Shown piece by piece: positions 16,461 to 25,027 of a DNA stretch of 64,000 bases. Each line of letters opens with the position of its first letter. The first letter of the stretch is position 1. The notes under the pieces are model-generated. The model made no database searches. It worked only from the letters and a program-made list of their open reading frames with translations, and had not been told where the DNA came from. Made by a program: the position numbers and the translations under genes. This DNA comes from DATBGO01 sp963695645 (GTDB lineage Bacteria; Actinomycetota; Actinomycetes; Streptosporangiales; Streptosporangiaceae), in contig CAVOHC010000017.1 of the NCBI GenBank assembly GCA_963695645.1, positions 186,001-250,000 of the forward strand. The letters are read 5' to 3'.

Positions 16461-17003
16461 TCACCCTGGTCCTTCCGGCCGGTACGGATCGCCACCGGCG
16501 GCCCGCTCGGAATTCCAGGACGCGAGCAGCCGGTCCTGCAGGCCGAACATCGTCGCATGCTCATCGGGCTCGGCGTGGTCATATCCGAGCAGGTGCAAGA
16601 TGCCGTGCGTGCACAGCAGGTCAAGCTCGTCCGTCAGCAGGTGACCTGCCTGGGCCGCCTGCTCGGTCGCGACCTGCGGGCACAGCACCACGTCGCCGAG
16701 CAAACCAGGGATCTCGGCCGAGTCGGCGGCGCCGCCATGCTCGGTATTGCTGCCGCCCGGCGGCGTCAGGCGCAGCTCGTCCATGGGAAACGCCAGCACA
16801 TCCGTAGGACCCGGTTCGCCCATCCAGCGCTGGTGCAGGTCAGCCATCGAAGCGGGGTCGACCAGCAGGATCGACAACTCGGCCAGCGGGTGCACCCGCA
16901 GCTCGTCAAGCACGTGCCTGGCCAGCGCAGCAAGCTCGGGCTCGTCCACCGCCGTACCCGACTCGTTGGCGATCTCGATGCTCACGTCCGCCTCATCCGC
17001 CAT
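16461..17003 (-). CDS. ybeY: Endoribonuclease YbeY (16S rRNA maturation)
   Basis: Metal-dependent RNase involved in 16S rRNA 3' maturation and ribosome quality control. 180 residues. The zinc motif HGILHLLGYDH (about residues 136-146) has all three His. PTDVLAFPMDE (about residues 66-76) and GDVVLCP are the other family blocks. The ATG start lies 8 bases after the phoH stop. It is slightly longer than E. coli YbeY because of an acidic/Gly-rich loop and a C-terminal tail. Confidence 0.95.
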   Translation of the reverse strand: MADEADVSIEIANESGTAVDEPELAALARHVLDELRVHPLAELSILLVDPASMADLHQRWMGEPGPTDVLAFPMDELRLTPPGGSNTEHGGAADSAEIPGLLGDVVLCPQVATEQAAQAGHLLTDELDLLCTHGILHLLGYDHAEPDEHATMFGLQDRLLASWNSERAAGGDPYRPEGPG

Positions 17004-17011
17004 CTGGCCCG

Positions 17012-18082
17012 TCAGCGGGACCGGTTGCCCGGCCGGCGGGACCGGCTGCCCGCGAGCCGCTGCTCCTGCACCTGGGTAGCCTGGCGCCCCTCGTACCGCT
17101 CGTAAGCGTCCACGATGTCGGCGACTAGCTTGTGGCGTACCACGTCATGGCTGGTGAGCCTGGAGAAATAGACATCCTCGACACCGGTCAGGATGTCCTG
17201 CACGAGGCGCAGGCCGCTCAGCTGGCCGGCCGGCAGGTCAACCTGCGTCACGTCGCCTGTCACCACGATCCGCGACCCGAAGCCGAGCCTCGTCAGGAAC
17301 ATTTTCATCTGCTCGGGCGAGGTGTTCTGGGCCTCGTCGAGGATGATGAACGAGTCGTTCAGGGTGCGCCCGCGCATGTACGCCAGCGGCGCGATCTCAA
17401 TGGTTCCCGCCGCGGTCAGCCGGGGGATCGTATCCGTATCCAGCATGTCGTGGAGCGCGTCGTACAACGGCCGGAGATAGGGATCGATCTTCTCGTACAG
17501 CGTGCCCGGCAGGAAGCCGAGCCGCTCGCCTGCCTCCACGGCCGGCCGGGTCAGGATGATCCGCCGGACCTCCTTGGCCTGCAGCGCCTTGACCGCCTTC
17601 GCCATGGCCAGATACGTTTTGCCGGTCCCGGCAGGTCCGATGGAGAAGACGATCGTGTGCTTGTCGATGGCGTCGACATAGCGCTTCTGATTCATGGTCT
17701 TCGGCCGGATCGTCCGGCCCCGGGCGGACAGGATGTCAAGGGTCAGCACGTCGGCGGGCCGGACGCGGCTCTTCCTCCGGAGCATGGCCACGGTCCGCTC
17801 CACCGCGTCCGGGGTAAGTTCCGCGCCGCTGGCAACCAGCTGCGTCAGCTCCTCAAAGAGCCGCCCGACGAGCGCGGTCTCCTCCGGGGTGCCGGTCGCG
17901 GTGATCTCATTGCCGCGGACGTGAATATCCGCCTCGAAGGCATCCTCGACCACCGCAAGCAGCTCGTCCCTGGACCCAAGCAGGCTGACCATCGAGTGGT
18001 CGTCCGGGATCACCATCTTGACTCTGGTGTGGCCATCCGGGGCCAGCGCGCCGCCGTCACCACGGCCGGGGTTGTCTGTCAA
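17012..18082 (-). CDS. phoH: PhoH-like ATPase
   Basis: 356-residue cytoplasmic P-loop ATPase of the PhoH/YbeZ family, found with YbeY and thought to act in RNA metabolism. An N-terminal KH-like domain (about residues 20-75) precedes the PhoH core. Walker A is GPAGTGKTYLA (about residue 150) and Walker B lies in FIILDEAQNTSPEQMK (about residue 245), followed by VVTGDVTQVDLP. The start appears to be TTG at 18082 with GAAGG five bases upstream; the next candidate GTG would remove part of the N-terminal domain. First gene of the phoH-ybeY-corC-era cluster. Confidence 0.92.
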   Translation of the reverse strand: MTDNPGRGDGGALAPDGHTRVKMVIPDDHSMVSLLGSRDELLAVVEDAFEADIHVRGNEITATGTPEETALVGRLFEELTQLVASGAELTPDAVERTVAMLRRKSRVRPADVLTLDILSARGRTIRPKTMNQKRYVDAIDKHTIVFSIGPAGTGKTYLAMAKAVKALQAKEVRRIILTRPAVEAGERLGFLPGTLYEKIDPYLRPLYDALHDMLDTDTIPRLTAAGTIEIAPLAYMRGRTLNDSFIILDEAQNTSPEQMKMFLTRLGFGSRIVVTGDVTQVDLPAGQLSGLRLVQDILTGVEDVYFSRLTSHDVVRHKLVADIVDAYERYEGRQATQVQEQRLAGSRSRRPGNRSR

Positions 18083-18459
18083 TGGACCTTCGCCGCCCGG
18101 GCGCTTGCCTTCATCGTCGCCATATTACCCGCCGCCCTCATCCGGGGGGCCCGGCCCGCGGGCCCTCAAGCACCCGCGCTGCCGGGATGTCACCCACGGC
18201 GATGTCGCAGCATAGGCAATCCCTCACGCAGCCGATCTTAACTTGTTACCTGCCCAGCCGGCCGCCGACATATATGGTTGCAGTACTGCGAACCCTCGGC
18301 GCACCACCCCTCTGGTGCACGGCCCGCCGGTTACGGCTGCCGTGTCCTCGGTGCGTTGCCCGCGGCTGTCGCGGCCTTGCTGGATCAGCGTAGATGGGCG
18401 TGGGGCAGTGCAATCGTTGAGGCGAGTCGGCGCATTGGGTCGCGGCGCGAAGACCCGGC
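18083..18459. other. Intergenic region between divergent phoH and sigma-factor gene
   Basis: 377 bases with no supported gene. An AT-richer patch (ACATATATGG, about 18267-18276) stands out from the GC-rich surroundings and could hold a promoter for the sigma gene, but no -35/-10 pair convinced me. Confidence 0.4.
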
Positions 18460-19047
18460 ATGACGACGAGTGAACCTCGCGGCATGACCGCGCGTCCAAT
18501 CCACGTGACCGAAACCCTAGTGGCGGAGACGGCACTGGGCTCGGTACCGGCCGACTGGGATGCCGACCGGGCAGTGACCGCGCTTTACAGCACGCATTAC
18601 CGCTCCCTGGTGCGCCTCGCGGCACTGCTGGTGCGCGATGTCGCAACAGCGGAGGAAGTAGTGCAAGATTCGTTCGTCGCCATGCATAGTGGCTGGCGCA
18701 GGCTCAGGGACAGCGAGAAAGCGCTATCCTACCTGCGCCAGTCGGTGGTGAACAGGTCACGTTCCGTGCTCAGGCATCGTGTCGTCGTTGACCGGAACGC
18801 GCCCAAACCTCCGCCCGATATGCCAAGTGCCGAGCATGGGGCAATTGTCCAGCTGGAACGTTCGGCAGTAGTCGCCGCGCTGCGCACGCTGCCGCCGCGC
18901 CAGCGAGAGGCGCTCGTGCTGCGGTACTACGGCGACTTGTCTGAGGCCCAGATCGCCGCGGCGATGGGCATTAGCAAAGGTGCCGTCAAAAGCCATACCG
19001 CCAGAGCCATGTCAGCGCTGCGTGCCGTGCTGGAGCGGGAGGCATGA
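18460..19047 (+). CDS. ECF RNA polymerase sigma factor (SigE-like family)
   Basis: 195 residues. Region 2 is ALYSTHYRSLVRLAALLVRDVATAEEVVQDSFVAMHSGWRRL (about residues 42-85). Region 4 is ALRTLPPRQREALVLRYYGDLSEAQIAAAMGISKGAVKSHTARAMSALR (about residues 140-190), with a clear helix-turn-helix. There is no region 1 or 3, as expected of an extracytoplasmic-function factor. ATG at 18460; another ATG eight codons later is possible. The stop overlaps the start of the membrane-protein gene (ATGA), which is probably its regulator. The stimulus is unknown. Confidence 0.88.
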   Translation: MTTSEPRGMTARPIHVTETLVAETALGSVPADWDADRAVTALYSTHYRSLVRLAALLVRDVATAEEVVQDSFVAMHSGWRRLRDSEKALSYLRQSVVNRSRSVLRHRVVVDRNAPKPPPDMPSAEHGAIVQLERSAVVAALRTLPPRQREALVLRYYGDLSEAQIAAAMGISKGAVKSHTARAMSALRAVLEREA

Positions 19048-20027
19048 TGCAGCGCGAACGCGACTATGACGACATCTTGCGCCGGGCCCTGTGCACGGCC
19101 GCAGACTCCATCGAGCCGTCCGGCGACGGGCTGGAGCGCATTCGCGCCCGGCTCACCACGCCCCGCCCGCTGCCGTCTGCCTGGCTGATGGCGGGTTACA
19201 GCGACGTGGCGTTGCCCGCCCTGCTCCGATTGTGGTCGGCGCTGGTCAGCATGCGGGGGTGGCGCCCGTCCGGCGCTGCAGGCAGGTCCGCCCAAGGCGG
19301 CTTCGCTGGGCACTCCTGGCACTCCGGCCGGCTGTACTCCGGGTATCCCGGCCGTCTCCGCGGCGGGTATCCCGGCCGCCTCCGCAGCTGGCATCCTGGC
19401 CGCCTGCGCGGCCGTATCCCCCCGAGCAGCGGCTCGCACCGCTACGGATGGCTGCGTCCCGCTGCGGTGGCCGCAGCGATCGTGGTCGCGGTGGCGGGCG
19501 GTTACGCTCTCACCCAGCTGCAGCGGACCATCTCAAGTACCGGGGCCGAGATCCTGCCGCTAGCCCCCGGTAAGGCGCACCAGCCTGCTGGCTCAGCCGA
19601 CGGTACCGGCGTCAGCGCCGCGCCCGGGACACCCGCTCCATCCAGCGCCGGGCCGGTGCCGAGCACTGCATCTCCGTCGGCATCGCCCACCTGTTCGCCG
19701 GGATCAACACCGCGCCAGGCGCAATCCACGCCGACCGCGACGCCGACACCTAGATTCTCGCCGACCCCCACGCCAACACCGTCACCGTCAGCGTCACCGT
19801 CGCAGACCCCGTCAGTCACACCGACGTCGACGCCGAGCGCGACAGGCGGCTCTGCCCCGGCGCCGGCGACCGGCGATAGCCCGGCCACCGCGTCCACTGC
19901 CGCTTCCGCCGGAACCGTGCAGCTCGCGGCGTATTCAGTTCCGGCAGTGAGCCCGCCCTCGCCCAAGAAGTCAAGCCCGCCGATCAAGCCGACGTGCGGC
20001 TACGGGCCTTCCACCCGCAGTCCCTAG
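19044..20027 (+). CDS. Single-pass membrane protein with Pro/Ser/Thr-rich outer domain, probable anti-sigma partner
   Basis: 327 residues in three parts. The N-terminal cytoplasmic region (about residues 1-130) starts RERDYDDILRRALCTAADSIEPSGDGLERIRARL. One transmembrane helix, AAVAAAIVVAVAGGYAL, lies at about residues 138-154. A long external stretch rich in Pro, Ser and Thr follows (about residues 190-285), typical of flexible or O-glycosylated cell-wall spacers. Residues 90-125 carry a GYPGRLR-type repeat. There is no zinc-binding HxxxCxxC of ZAS anti-sigma factors, so the anti-sigma role rests on coupling to the sigma gene and the topology. It ends 80 bases before rsmE, which is convergent. 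Confidence 0.65.
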   Translation: MMQRERDYDDILRRALCTAADSIEPSGDGLERIRARLTTPRPLPSAWLMAGYSDVALPALLRLWSALVSMRGWRPSGAAGRSAQGGFAGHSWHSGRLYSGYPGRLRGGYPGRLRSWHPGRLRGRIPPSSGSHRYGWLRPAAVAAAIVVAVAGGYALTQLQRTISSTGAEILPLAPGKAHQPAGSADGTGVSAAPGTPAPSSAGPVPSTASPSASPTCSPGSTPRQAQSTPTATPTPRFSPTPTPTPSPSASPSQTPSVTPTSTPSATGGSAPAPATGDSPATASTAASAGTVQLAAYSVPAVSPPSPKKSSPPIKPTCGYGPSTRSP

Positions 20028-20107
20028 CAGGCAGCGGCCGGGGCGCCAAAGGCGCCGTGCGCACCGGCTGAGCGCACCGGCTGGCGGCACTCGAAGTCGG
20101 CGGGCGG

Positions 20108-20842
20108 CTAGTCCCAGCGTCCGCAGGCGGCGAGCAGGATGGCAGCGGCGACGGAACCAGCCGTTGATGTCCGCAGAATCGTGGGCCCGATGCGGGCGGT
20201 TACGGCGCCCGCATCGGCCAGCTCCGTCGATTCCGCCGGGCTCACGCCACCTTCCGGCCCGACAATCACGACAATGTCCCCCCGGGCAGGCAGCGGAATT
20301 CGCGGCAGCGCGGTGGGCGCCTCCGGATCCAGGATGATGGCTAGGCCAGCGGCGCGGGCCAGGGCGGCTACGTCGGGCAGCGCGGCTGGCGCGGTCACCT
20401 CCGGGAACCGGCGCCGACGCGACTGCTTGGCCGCTTCACGCGCGGCGCGCCGCCAGCGCTCCAACGCTCGGGACGCACGGTCGGCCCGCCACTGGGCAAC
20501 GCAGCGCTCGGCCCGCCAGGGCACCACAACATCGGCCCCCACCTCGCTCATGAGCTCGACCGACAGCTCGGCCCGGTCACCCTTGGGTATCGCCTGCACG
20601 ATCACGATCCTCGGCTCGGGCGCCGGTTCATCGTGCCTGGCCAGCACCCTGAGCTCGACGGCACCCGCCGCGACGGCGGTCACCACACACTCGGCGATGG
20701 CTCCCGCGCCGTCCGACACGTCCGCCCGCTCGCCGGCCGACAGCCGTCGCACCGTCGCGGCATGCCTGCCCTCCGGCCCGGCCAGAACTATCGAGTCACG
20801 CTCCAGCTGCGCACTGTCAGCGACGAAAACCGGCGGTCTCAG
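20108..20842 (-). CDS. rsmE: 16S rRNA (uracil-1498-N3)-methyltransferase RsmE
   Basis: SPOUT-class methyltransferase that methylates U1498 of 16S rRNA with SAM. The C-terminal SPOUT domain has VIVQAIPKGDRAELSVE, DIVVIVGPEGGVSPAE and the knot segment ARIGPTILRTSTAGSVAA. The N-terminal PUA-like part is PVFVADSAQ...VLAGPEGRHAATVRRL. The frame has no ATG, GTG or TTG that would keep this N-terminus: the first standard start is GTG 20752, inside the PUA domain. A CTG at 20842 gives (M)RPPVFVAD, matches the family start, and has GGAGGA at 20857-20852, nine bases upstream. I therefore call CTG as start (244 residues). It lies 40 bases after dnaJ. Confidence 0.85.
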   Translation of the reverse strand: MRPPVFVADSAQLERDSIVLAGPEGRHAATVRRLSAGERADVSDGAGAIAECVVTAVAAGAVELRVLARHDEPAPEPRIVIVQAIPKGDRAELSVELMSEVGADVVVPWRAERCVAQWRADRASRALERWRRAAREAAKQSRRRRFPEVTAPAALPDVAALARAAGLAIILDPEAPTALPRIPLPARGDIVVIVGPEGGVSPAESTELADAGAVTARIGPTILRTSTAGSVAAAILLAACGRWD

Positions 20843-20851
20843 GGCTGGTCG

Positions 20852-20857
20852 TCCTCC
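20852..20857 (-). promoter_or_regulatory. Shine-Dalgarno GGAGGA that supports the rsmE CTG start
   Basis: A perfect GGAGGA on the reverse strand, nine bases before CTG 20842 and between the dnaJ stop and the rsmE reading frame. No ATG, GTG or TTG in the rsmE frame lies in reach of it; an in-frame TGA just upstream (about 20866) bounds the choice. Confidence 0.6.
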
Positions 20858-20882
20858 CGGTGGTCAGGCCTGCGGCGCGCGG

Positions 20883-22016
20883 TCAGCGGCCGTTGAATGC
20901 GTCACGCAGCCTTGAGAAGAACCCCTGCTGGCCGGGCGCGAACTTGCCTGGCGGCGATTCCTCGCCGCGCAGCCTGGCCAGGTCCCTGAGCAGGTTCTCC
21001 TGCTCGGGTTCCAGGCGGGTGGGAGTCTCCACGGTTACGTGTATCAGCAGATCACCGCGGCCCGCCCCGTTCAGATGCGCCGAGCCCTGGTTGTAGAGCG
21101 GGATAGCCTGACCTGACTGGGTCCCGGGCCTGATGTCCAGGTCAGCCGGGCCGTCCAGGGTCTCGATTTGCAGCGTCGTGCCGAGCGCCGCGGCCACCAT
21201 CGGGATCGTCACCGTGCAATGCAGGTCATCACCCTGCCGCTCGAATATCGGATGCGGCCGCTGCACGATCTCGAGGAACAGGTCTCCCGCCGGTCCGCCG
21301 CCGGGCCCGGTCTCGCCTTCCCCTGCGAGCTGGATGTGGGTACCGTCCTCGACCCCGGCCGGGATCCGCACCTTGATGGTGCGCCTGGTCCTGACCCTGC
21401 CGTCGGCGTCGCACTCCGGGCATGGGCGTCGGATGACGGTACCGAATCCGCCGCATCCCGGGCAGGGGCGGGATGCCATCACCTGGCCGAGGAACGAGCG
21501 GGTCACCTGGCTGACCTCACCGCGCCCGCCACAGATATCGCAGGTCTCCGGGTGAGTGCCCGGCGCGGTGCCCTCGCCCGAGCAGGTCGGGCAGACAACC
21601 GCCGTGTCGACCGCCAGTTCCCTGGTCGAGCCGAACGCGCACTCCGACAGGTCAAGCTCGACCCGGATCGTGGCGTTGCGGCCACGACGTGCCCTGCTGC
21701 GTGGCCCGCGAGCGCCCGCCCCCGCGCCAAAGAACGCGTCCATGATGTCGCTGAACGGGAACCCGGCGGCGAAGCCGCCCGGACCCGCACCGCCGGCCGG
21801 GGCGAACGGGTCGGCGCCCATGTCATACATCTGCCGCTTGCCCGCGTCGGAGAGTACTTCGTAAGCCTGGGTGATCTCCTTGAACCGCTCCTGGGTCTGC
21901 GGGTCCGGGTTGACATCCGGGTGCAGCTCGCGAGCGAGCCGCCGGTAGGCCTTCTTGATCTCATCCGCGTCGGCGTCACGACGCACACCGAGCACGGCAT
22001 AGTAATCGTTCGCCAC
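20883..22016 (-). CDS. dnaJ: Chaperone protein DnaJ
   Basis: Hsp40 co-chaperone that stimulates DnaK ATPase and holds unfolded proteins. 377 residues. J domain DYYAVLGVRRDADADEIKKAYRRLARELHPDVN with the HPD triad (about residues 33-35), a Gly-rich linker, then four zinc repeats: CPTCSGEG, CDICGGRG, CPGCGGFG and CPECDADG (the last lacks the usual first Gly). The C-terminal substrate domains follow. The GTG at 22016 (VANDYYAV) fits the family; GTG at 22022, two codons earlier, is also open. This copy sits right after hrcA, so it is the HrcA-regulated DnaJ2 type. Confidence 0.95.
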   Translation of the reverse strand: MANDYYAVLGVRRDADADEIKKAYRRLARELHPDVNPDPQTQERFKEITQAYEVLSDAGKRQMYDMGADPFAPAGGAGPGGFAAGFPFSDIMDAFFGAGAGARGPRSRARRGRNATIRVELDLSECAFGSTRELAVDTAVVCPTCSGEGTAPGTHPETCDICGGRGEVSQVTRSFLGQVMASRPCPGCGGFGTVIRRPCPECDADGRVRTRRTIKVRIPAGVEDGTHIQLAGEGETGPGGGPAGDLFLEIVQRPHPIFERQGDDLHCTVTIPMVAAALGTTLQIETLDGPADLDIRPGTQSGQAIPLYNQGSAHLNGAGRGDLLIHVTVETPTRLEPEQENLLRDLARLRGEESPPGKFAPGQQGFFSRLRDAFNGR

Positions 22017-22024
22017 CCGCACCC

Positions 22025-23038
22025 CTACGACTCCGCCAGGATCTGGCCAACGTACCGTGCCACTGCGCGCACCGCTCCCATCGCTGTTGGATAGTCCATT
22101 CGTGTCGGTCCCAGCACTCCGAGCTTGGCGAGGGCCTGATCTCCGGCCCCATATCCGGCTGCCACCAGCGAAGTGCTCTGCAGGCCCTGTACGTCGTTCT
22201 CCGCGCCAATCCGGATGGTCAGCGATGCCTGATCGCCTGACTCGCCCAGCAGCCGCATCAGCACCACCTGCTCTTCCAGCGCCTCAAGGACCTCGTGCAG
22301 CCCCTGGGCGAAGTCGGCCGAAGTGAGATTGGCGGCGCCGCCTACCACGACCCGTTCCTCATGCCGCTCCGCCAGGCTCTCTAGGATCACCGAGAACACT
22401 GCTGCCGCATTGGCGCGCTCATCGGGAGCGACCCGCTCGGGCAGGTCCGCGACGACCGACGCTACATCAGTCAGCCTGCGCCCGTCGAGACATGCGTTGA
22501 GCACCGCCCGCAACTGCAGGATCGACTCGTCGTCGACCTGCGCGGGCAGGTCCACCATCCGCTGCTGTACCCGGCCGGTGTCAGTGATCAGGACGAGCAG
22601 CAACCGCCGGTCCGCGGCAGGCACGAGCTCGATGTGACGTACTGCCGACCTGGTGAGGGACGGGTATTGGACCACTGCCACCTGACGGGTCAGCTGGGCG
22701 AGCAGCCGGACGGTCCGCATCACCACGTCGTCCAGGTCGTAGGCGCGGGCCAGGAAGGCCTCGATGGCCCGGCGCTCGGCCGCCGAGAACGGCTTCACTT
22801 CCGACAGCCGGTCGACGAAGAGCCGGTAGCCCTTGTCGGTGGGCACCCGGCCCGCGCTGGTGTGCGGCTGGACGATGAAGCCCTGCTCCTCGAGCACGGC
22901 CATGTCATTGCGGATCGTTGCCGGAGAAACGTCTAGATTGTGCCGGTCTACGAGCGATTTCGAACCAACTGGTTCATTGGTAGACACGTAGTCCTCGACG
23001 ATGGCACGCAGCACCGCGAGCTTCCTGTCGTCGAGCAC
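22025..23038 (-). CDS. hrcA: Heat-inducible transcription repressor HrcA
   Basis: Repressor that binds CIRCE operators and is kept active by GroEL. 337 residues. N-terminal winged helix: LDDRKLAVLRAIVEDYVSTNEPVGSKSLVDRHNLDVSPATIRNDMAVLEEQGFI; then a GAF-like regulatory domain. GTG at 23038 has GGGAGGTGG upstream and gives the family start VLDDRK. A CIRCE element lies 13 bases before the start, so the hrcA-dnaJ pair is autoregulated. The stop is 9 bases before the dnaJ GTG. Confidence 0.95.
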   Translation of the reverse strand: MLDDRKLAVLRAIVEDYVSTNEPVGSKSLVDRHNLDVSPATIRNDMAVLEEQGFIVQPHTSAGRVPTDKGYRLFVDRLSEVKPFSAAERRAIEAFLARAYDLDDVVMRTVRLLAQLTRQVAVVQYPSLTRSAVRHIELVPAADRRLLLVLITDTGRVQQRMVDLPAQVDDESILQLRAVLNACLDGRRLTDVASVVADLPERVAPDERANAAAVFSVILESLAERHEERVVVGGAANLTSADFAQGLHEVLEALEEQVVLMRLLGESGDQASLTIRIGAENDVQGLQSTSLVAAGYGAGDQALAKLGVLGPTRMDYPTAMGAVRAVARYVGQILAES

Positions 23039-23050
23039 GCATCCACCTCC

Positions 23051-23077
23051 CTGGCACTCCTGTCCCCCGAGTGCCAA
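23051..23077 (-). promoter_or_regulatory. CIRCE operator (HrcA binding site)
   Basis: Plus-strand CTGGCACTC, nine bases, GAGTGCCAA. This matches the CIRCE form TTAGCACTC-N9-GAGTGCTAA with a T-to-C-type change in each arm and the exact 9-base spacer. It sits between the hrcA ribosome-binding site and its upstream region. Confidence 0.9.
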
Positions 23078-23185
23078 GTCTATGGCCGGAAGGATACTGG
23101 ACCCGCCTTGCCGTGCCGAAGGAGTTCCGTCCCGGTGGCCGCACCGGCTAGCGTGAATTGAAATGGGCACCGCAGACGAGGGCCG

Positions 23186-23731
23186 ATGACGAGCCACCCC
23201 CCGGATCCAGCGCGGGACCGGTCCGCATCGGGACAAATCTCGCCGCCCCTTAGCGCGCCGCCCCGCACTACACGGGCCGGCCAGCGAACCGCATGGGCTG
23301 ACGGTGCAGATACCGGGTGGCCGGACCGGCAGCGCGCAGATCGCGCCGGCGGCCGCCGGTTCCGCGCCGACCCGGAACCGGCAGGCGACGAGCGCTGGGC
23401 CATGCTGAGCTACCTTGCCGTGCCGTTCCTGAGCTTCCTGATGCCGCTGGCCATCCGGCTGGCCAGAGGGCGCCGGCCGGGTTTCGTCCGCGACCAGGCC
23501 ACGCAGGCGCTTAACCTCTCGGTCACCGGCCTCCTCTACGCCTTCTGCGCGCTGCTCCTTGGCGGGATTCTGGCGCTGGACAGCCTCACCATCGCGCTGC
23601 TGATCGCGGTGCCGGTGGCTGCGGCGCTGTGGGTCGCCATGCTCGTCTACGTGGTCCGTGCCGCTGCGGCGGCTAGCCGCGGCCGGTATCTGCAGATCCC
23701 GGCCTGGATCTGCGCGACCATCTGGCGGTAG
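23186..23731 (+). CDS. DUF4870-type small membrane protein
   Basis: 181 residues. The first about 75 residues are hydrophilic and Arg/Pro-rich. The remainder matches the DUF4870 pattern: DERWAMLSYLAVPFLSFLMPLAIRLARG...GFVRDQATQALNLSVTGLLYAF, with hydrophobic segments at about residues 75-92, 108-130 and 135-155, and the conserved charged loop between the first two. It ends in a short cytoplasmic tail, GRYLQIPAWICATIWR. Function unknown; family members are predicted membrane proteins. It is convergent with hemW. Confidence 0.72.
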   Translation: MTSHPPDPARDRSASGQISPPLSAPPRTTRAGQRTAWADGADTGWPDRQRADRAGGRRFRADPEPAGDERWAMLSYLAVPFLSFLMPLAIRLARGRRPGFVRDQATQALNLSVTGLLYAFCALLLGGILALDSLTIALLIAVPVAAALWVAMLVYVVRAAAAASRGRYLQIPAWICATIWR

Positions 23732-23782
23732 CAGGGCGGCGGCCGCCCGCTCCGGCCGGGTTCGGCGGCCGGCACCGTCGGC

Positions 23783-25003
23783 TCAGTCCGTCATATCGCG
23801 GATCACCGCGTCGGCGAGCAGCCTGCCCTTCGGGGTCAGCACGAGGCGCCCGGCGGCATGCGCGGCGCGCTCGGCGCGCCCGTCCGCCACCGCGGCCGCC
23901 GCGGCGGCGCGCCCGGCGGGGCCGAGCTCGTCCAGCGGGCAGCCCGACGCCAGCCTGGCGAGCAGCATGATCCGCTCGGTCCGGCGTTCGCCGTCCGTCA
24001 GGACCTCGCGCGCCTGGCCTGGGCTGGCGCCCGCGGCAAGACGCGCTGCGTAGGCGGCCGGATGCCGCACGTTCCACCAGCGGACCCCGCCCACATGGCT
24101 GTGCGCGCCCGGGCCGACACCCCACCAGTCGCCGCCGGTCCAGTAGAGCAGGTTGTGCCGGCATCTCGCGCTGCGGCCAGCTGCCCAGTTGGAGACCTCG
24201 TACCAGCTCAGGCCCGCCGAGGCGAGCAGGTCATCGGCGGCTAGGTACCGGTCGGCCAGCACGTCGTCGTCCGGAGCAGCGAGCTCGCCCCTGCCGACCC
24301 GCCTGGCCATCCTGGTGCCCTCTTCGACGATCAGCGAGTAGGCGGAGATGTGATCAGGCCCGGCCGCGAGCGCGCTGGCCAGCGACCGGTACCAGTCCTT
24401 GTCGCTCTCGCCCGGAGTGCCGTAGATCAGGTCCAGGCTGACCTGTTCGAAGCCAGCCGCACGCGCCCACCCGACGCACTGCTCGGGGCGTCCGGGCCGA
24501 TGGGCCCGGTCCAGCGTGGCAAGCACGTGCGGCACGGCGCTCTGCATGCCCAGCGACAGGCGGGTGAAGCCGTTGGACCGCAGCTGCGCGAGGGACGCCT
24601 CGTCGACCGTCTCCGGGTTCGCCTCCGCGGTCACCTCCGCGTCGGGCCCCAGGCCGAACTCTCCGTCCACCGCGCTGAGGATCGCGCCAAGCTGGGCGGA
24701 CGGCAGCAGCGTCGGCGTGCCGCCGCCGAAGAAGACCGTGCTGACCGGCGCGGCGGCCGGCCCGAGGACGCGCCGCGCGAGCCTGATCTCCGCGATGGCC
24801 AGGCCGGCATAGCTGTCCCTCGATGCGCCGGGGCCAAGCTCGGTAGCTGTGTAGGTGTTGAAGTCGCAGTAGCCGCACCTGGTTACGCAGAACGGCACGT
24901 GCACGTAGATGCCGAAGGGGCGTGAACCTAGCCCGCAGGTGGCGCCGCCCGGCAGCGCGCCGTTCGCGGGGACGGGCTCGCCGGCCGGAGGCAGCCCAGG
25001 CAC
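23783..25003 (-). CDS. hemW: Radical SAM protein HemW (heme chaperone, HemN-like)
   Basis: 406-residue radical SAM protein of the HemW branch, which binds and delivers heme rather than oxidising coproporphyrinogen. The iron-sulfur motif CVTRCGYC (CxxxCxxC, about residues 38-45) sits in IYVHVPFCVTRCGYCDFNTYT. FFGGGTPTLL and SLGMQSAVPHVL are family blocks. The C-terminal HemN domain ends LTPKGRLLADAVIRDM. GTG at 25003. Located between hrcA-dnaJ and lepA as in many actinobacteria; a broken MOSC gene separates it from lepA here. Confidence 0.9.
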   Translation of the reverse strand: MPGLPPAGEPVPANGALPGGATCGLGSRPFGIYVHVPFCVTRCGYCDFNTYTATELGPGASRDSYAGLAIAEIRLARRVLGPAAAPVSTVFFGGGTPTLLPSAQLGAILSAVDGEFGLGPDAEVTAEANPETVDEASLAQLRSNGFTRLSLGMQSAVPHVLATLDRAHRPGRPEQCVGWARAAGFEQVSLDLIYGTPGESDKDWYRSLASALAAGPDHISAYSLIVEEGTRMARRVGRGELAAPDDDVLADRYLAADDLLASAGLSWYEVSNWAAGRSARCRHNLLYWTGGDWWGVGPGAHSHVGGVRWWNVRHPAAYAARLAAGASPGQAREVLTDGERRTERIMLLARLASGCPLDELGPAGRAAAAAAVADGRAERAAHAAGRLVLTPKGRLLADAVIRDMTD

Positions 25004-25027
25004 CGTCAGCCCGGCCTGGCCGGCTCG

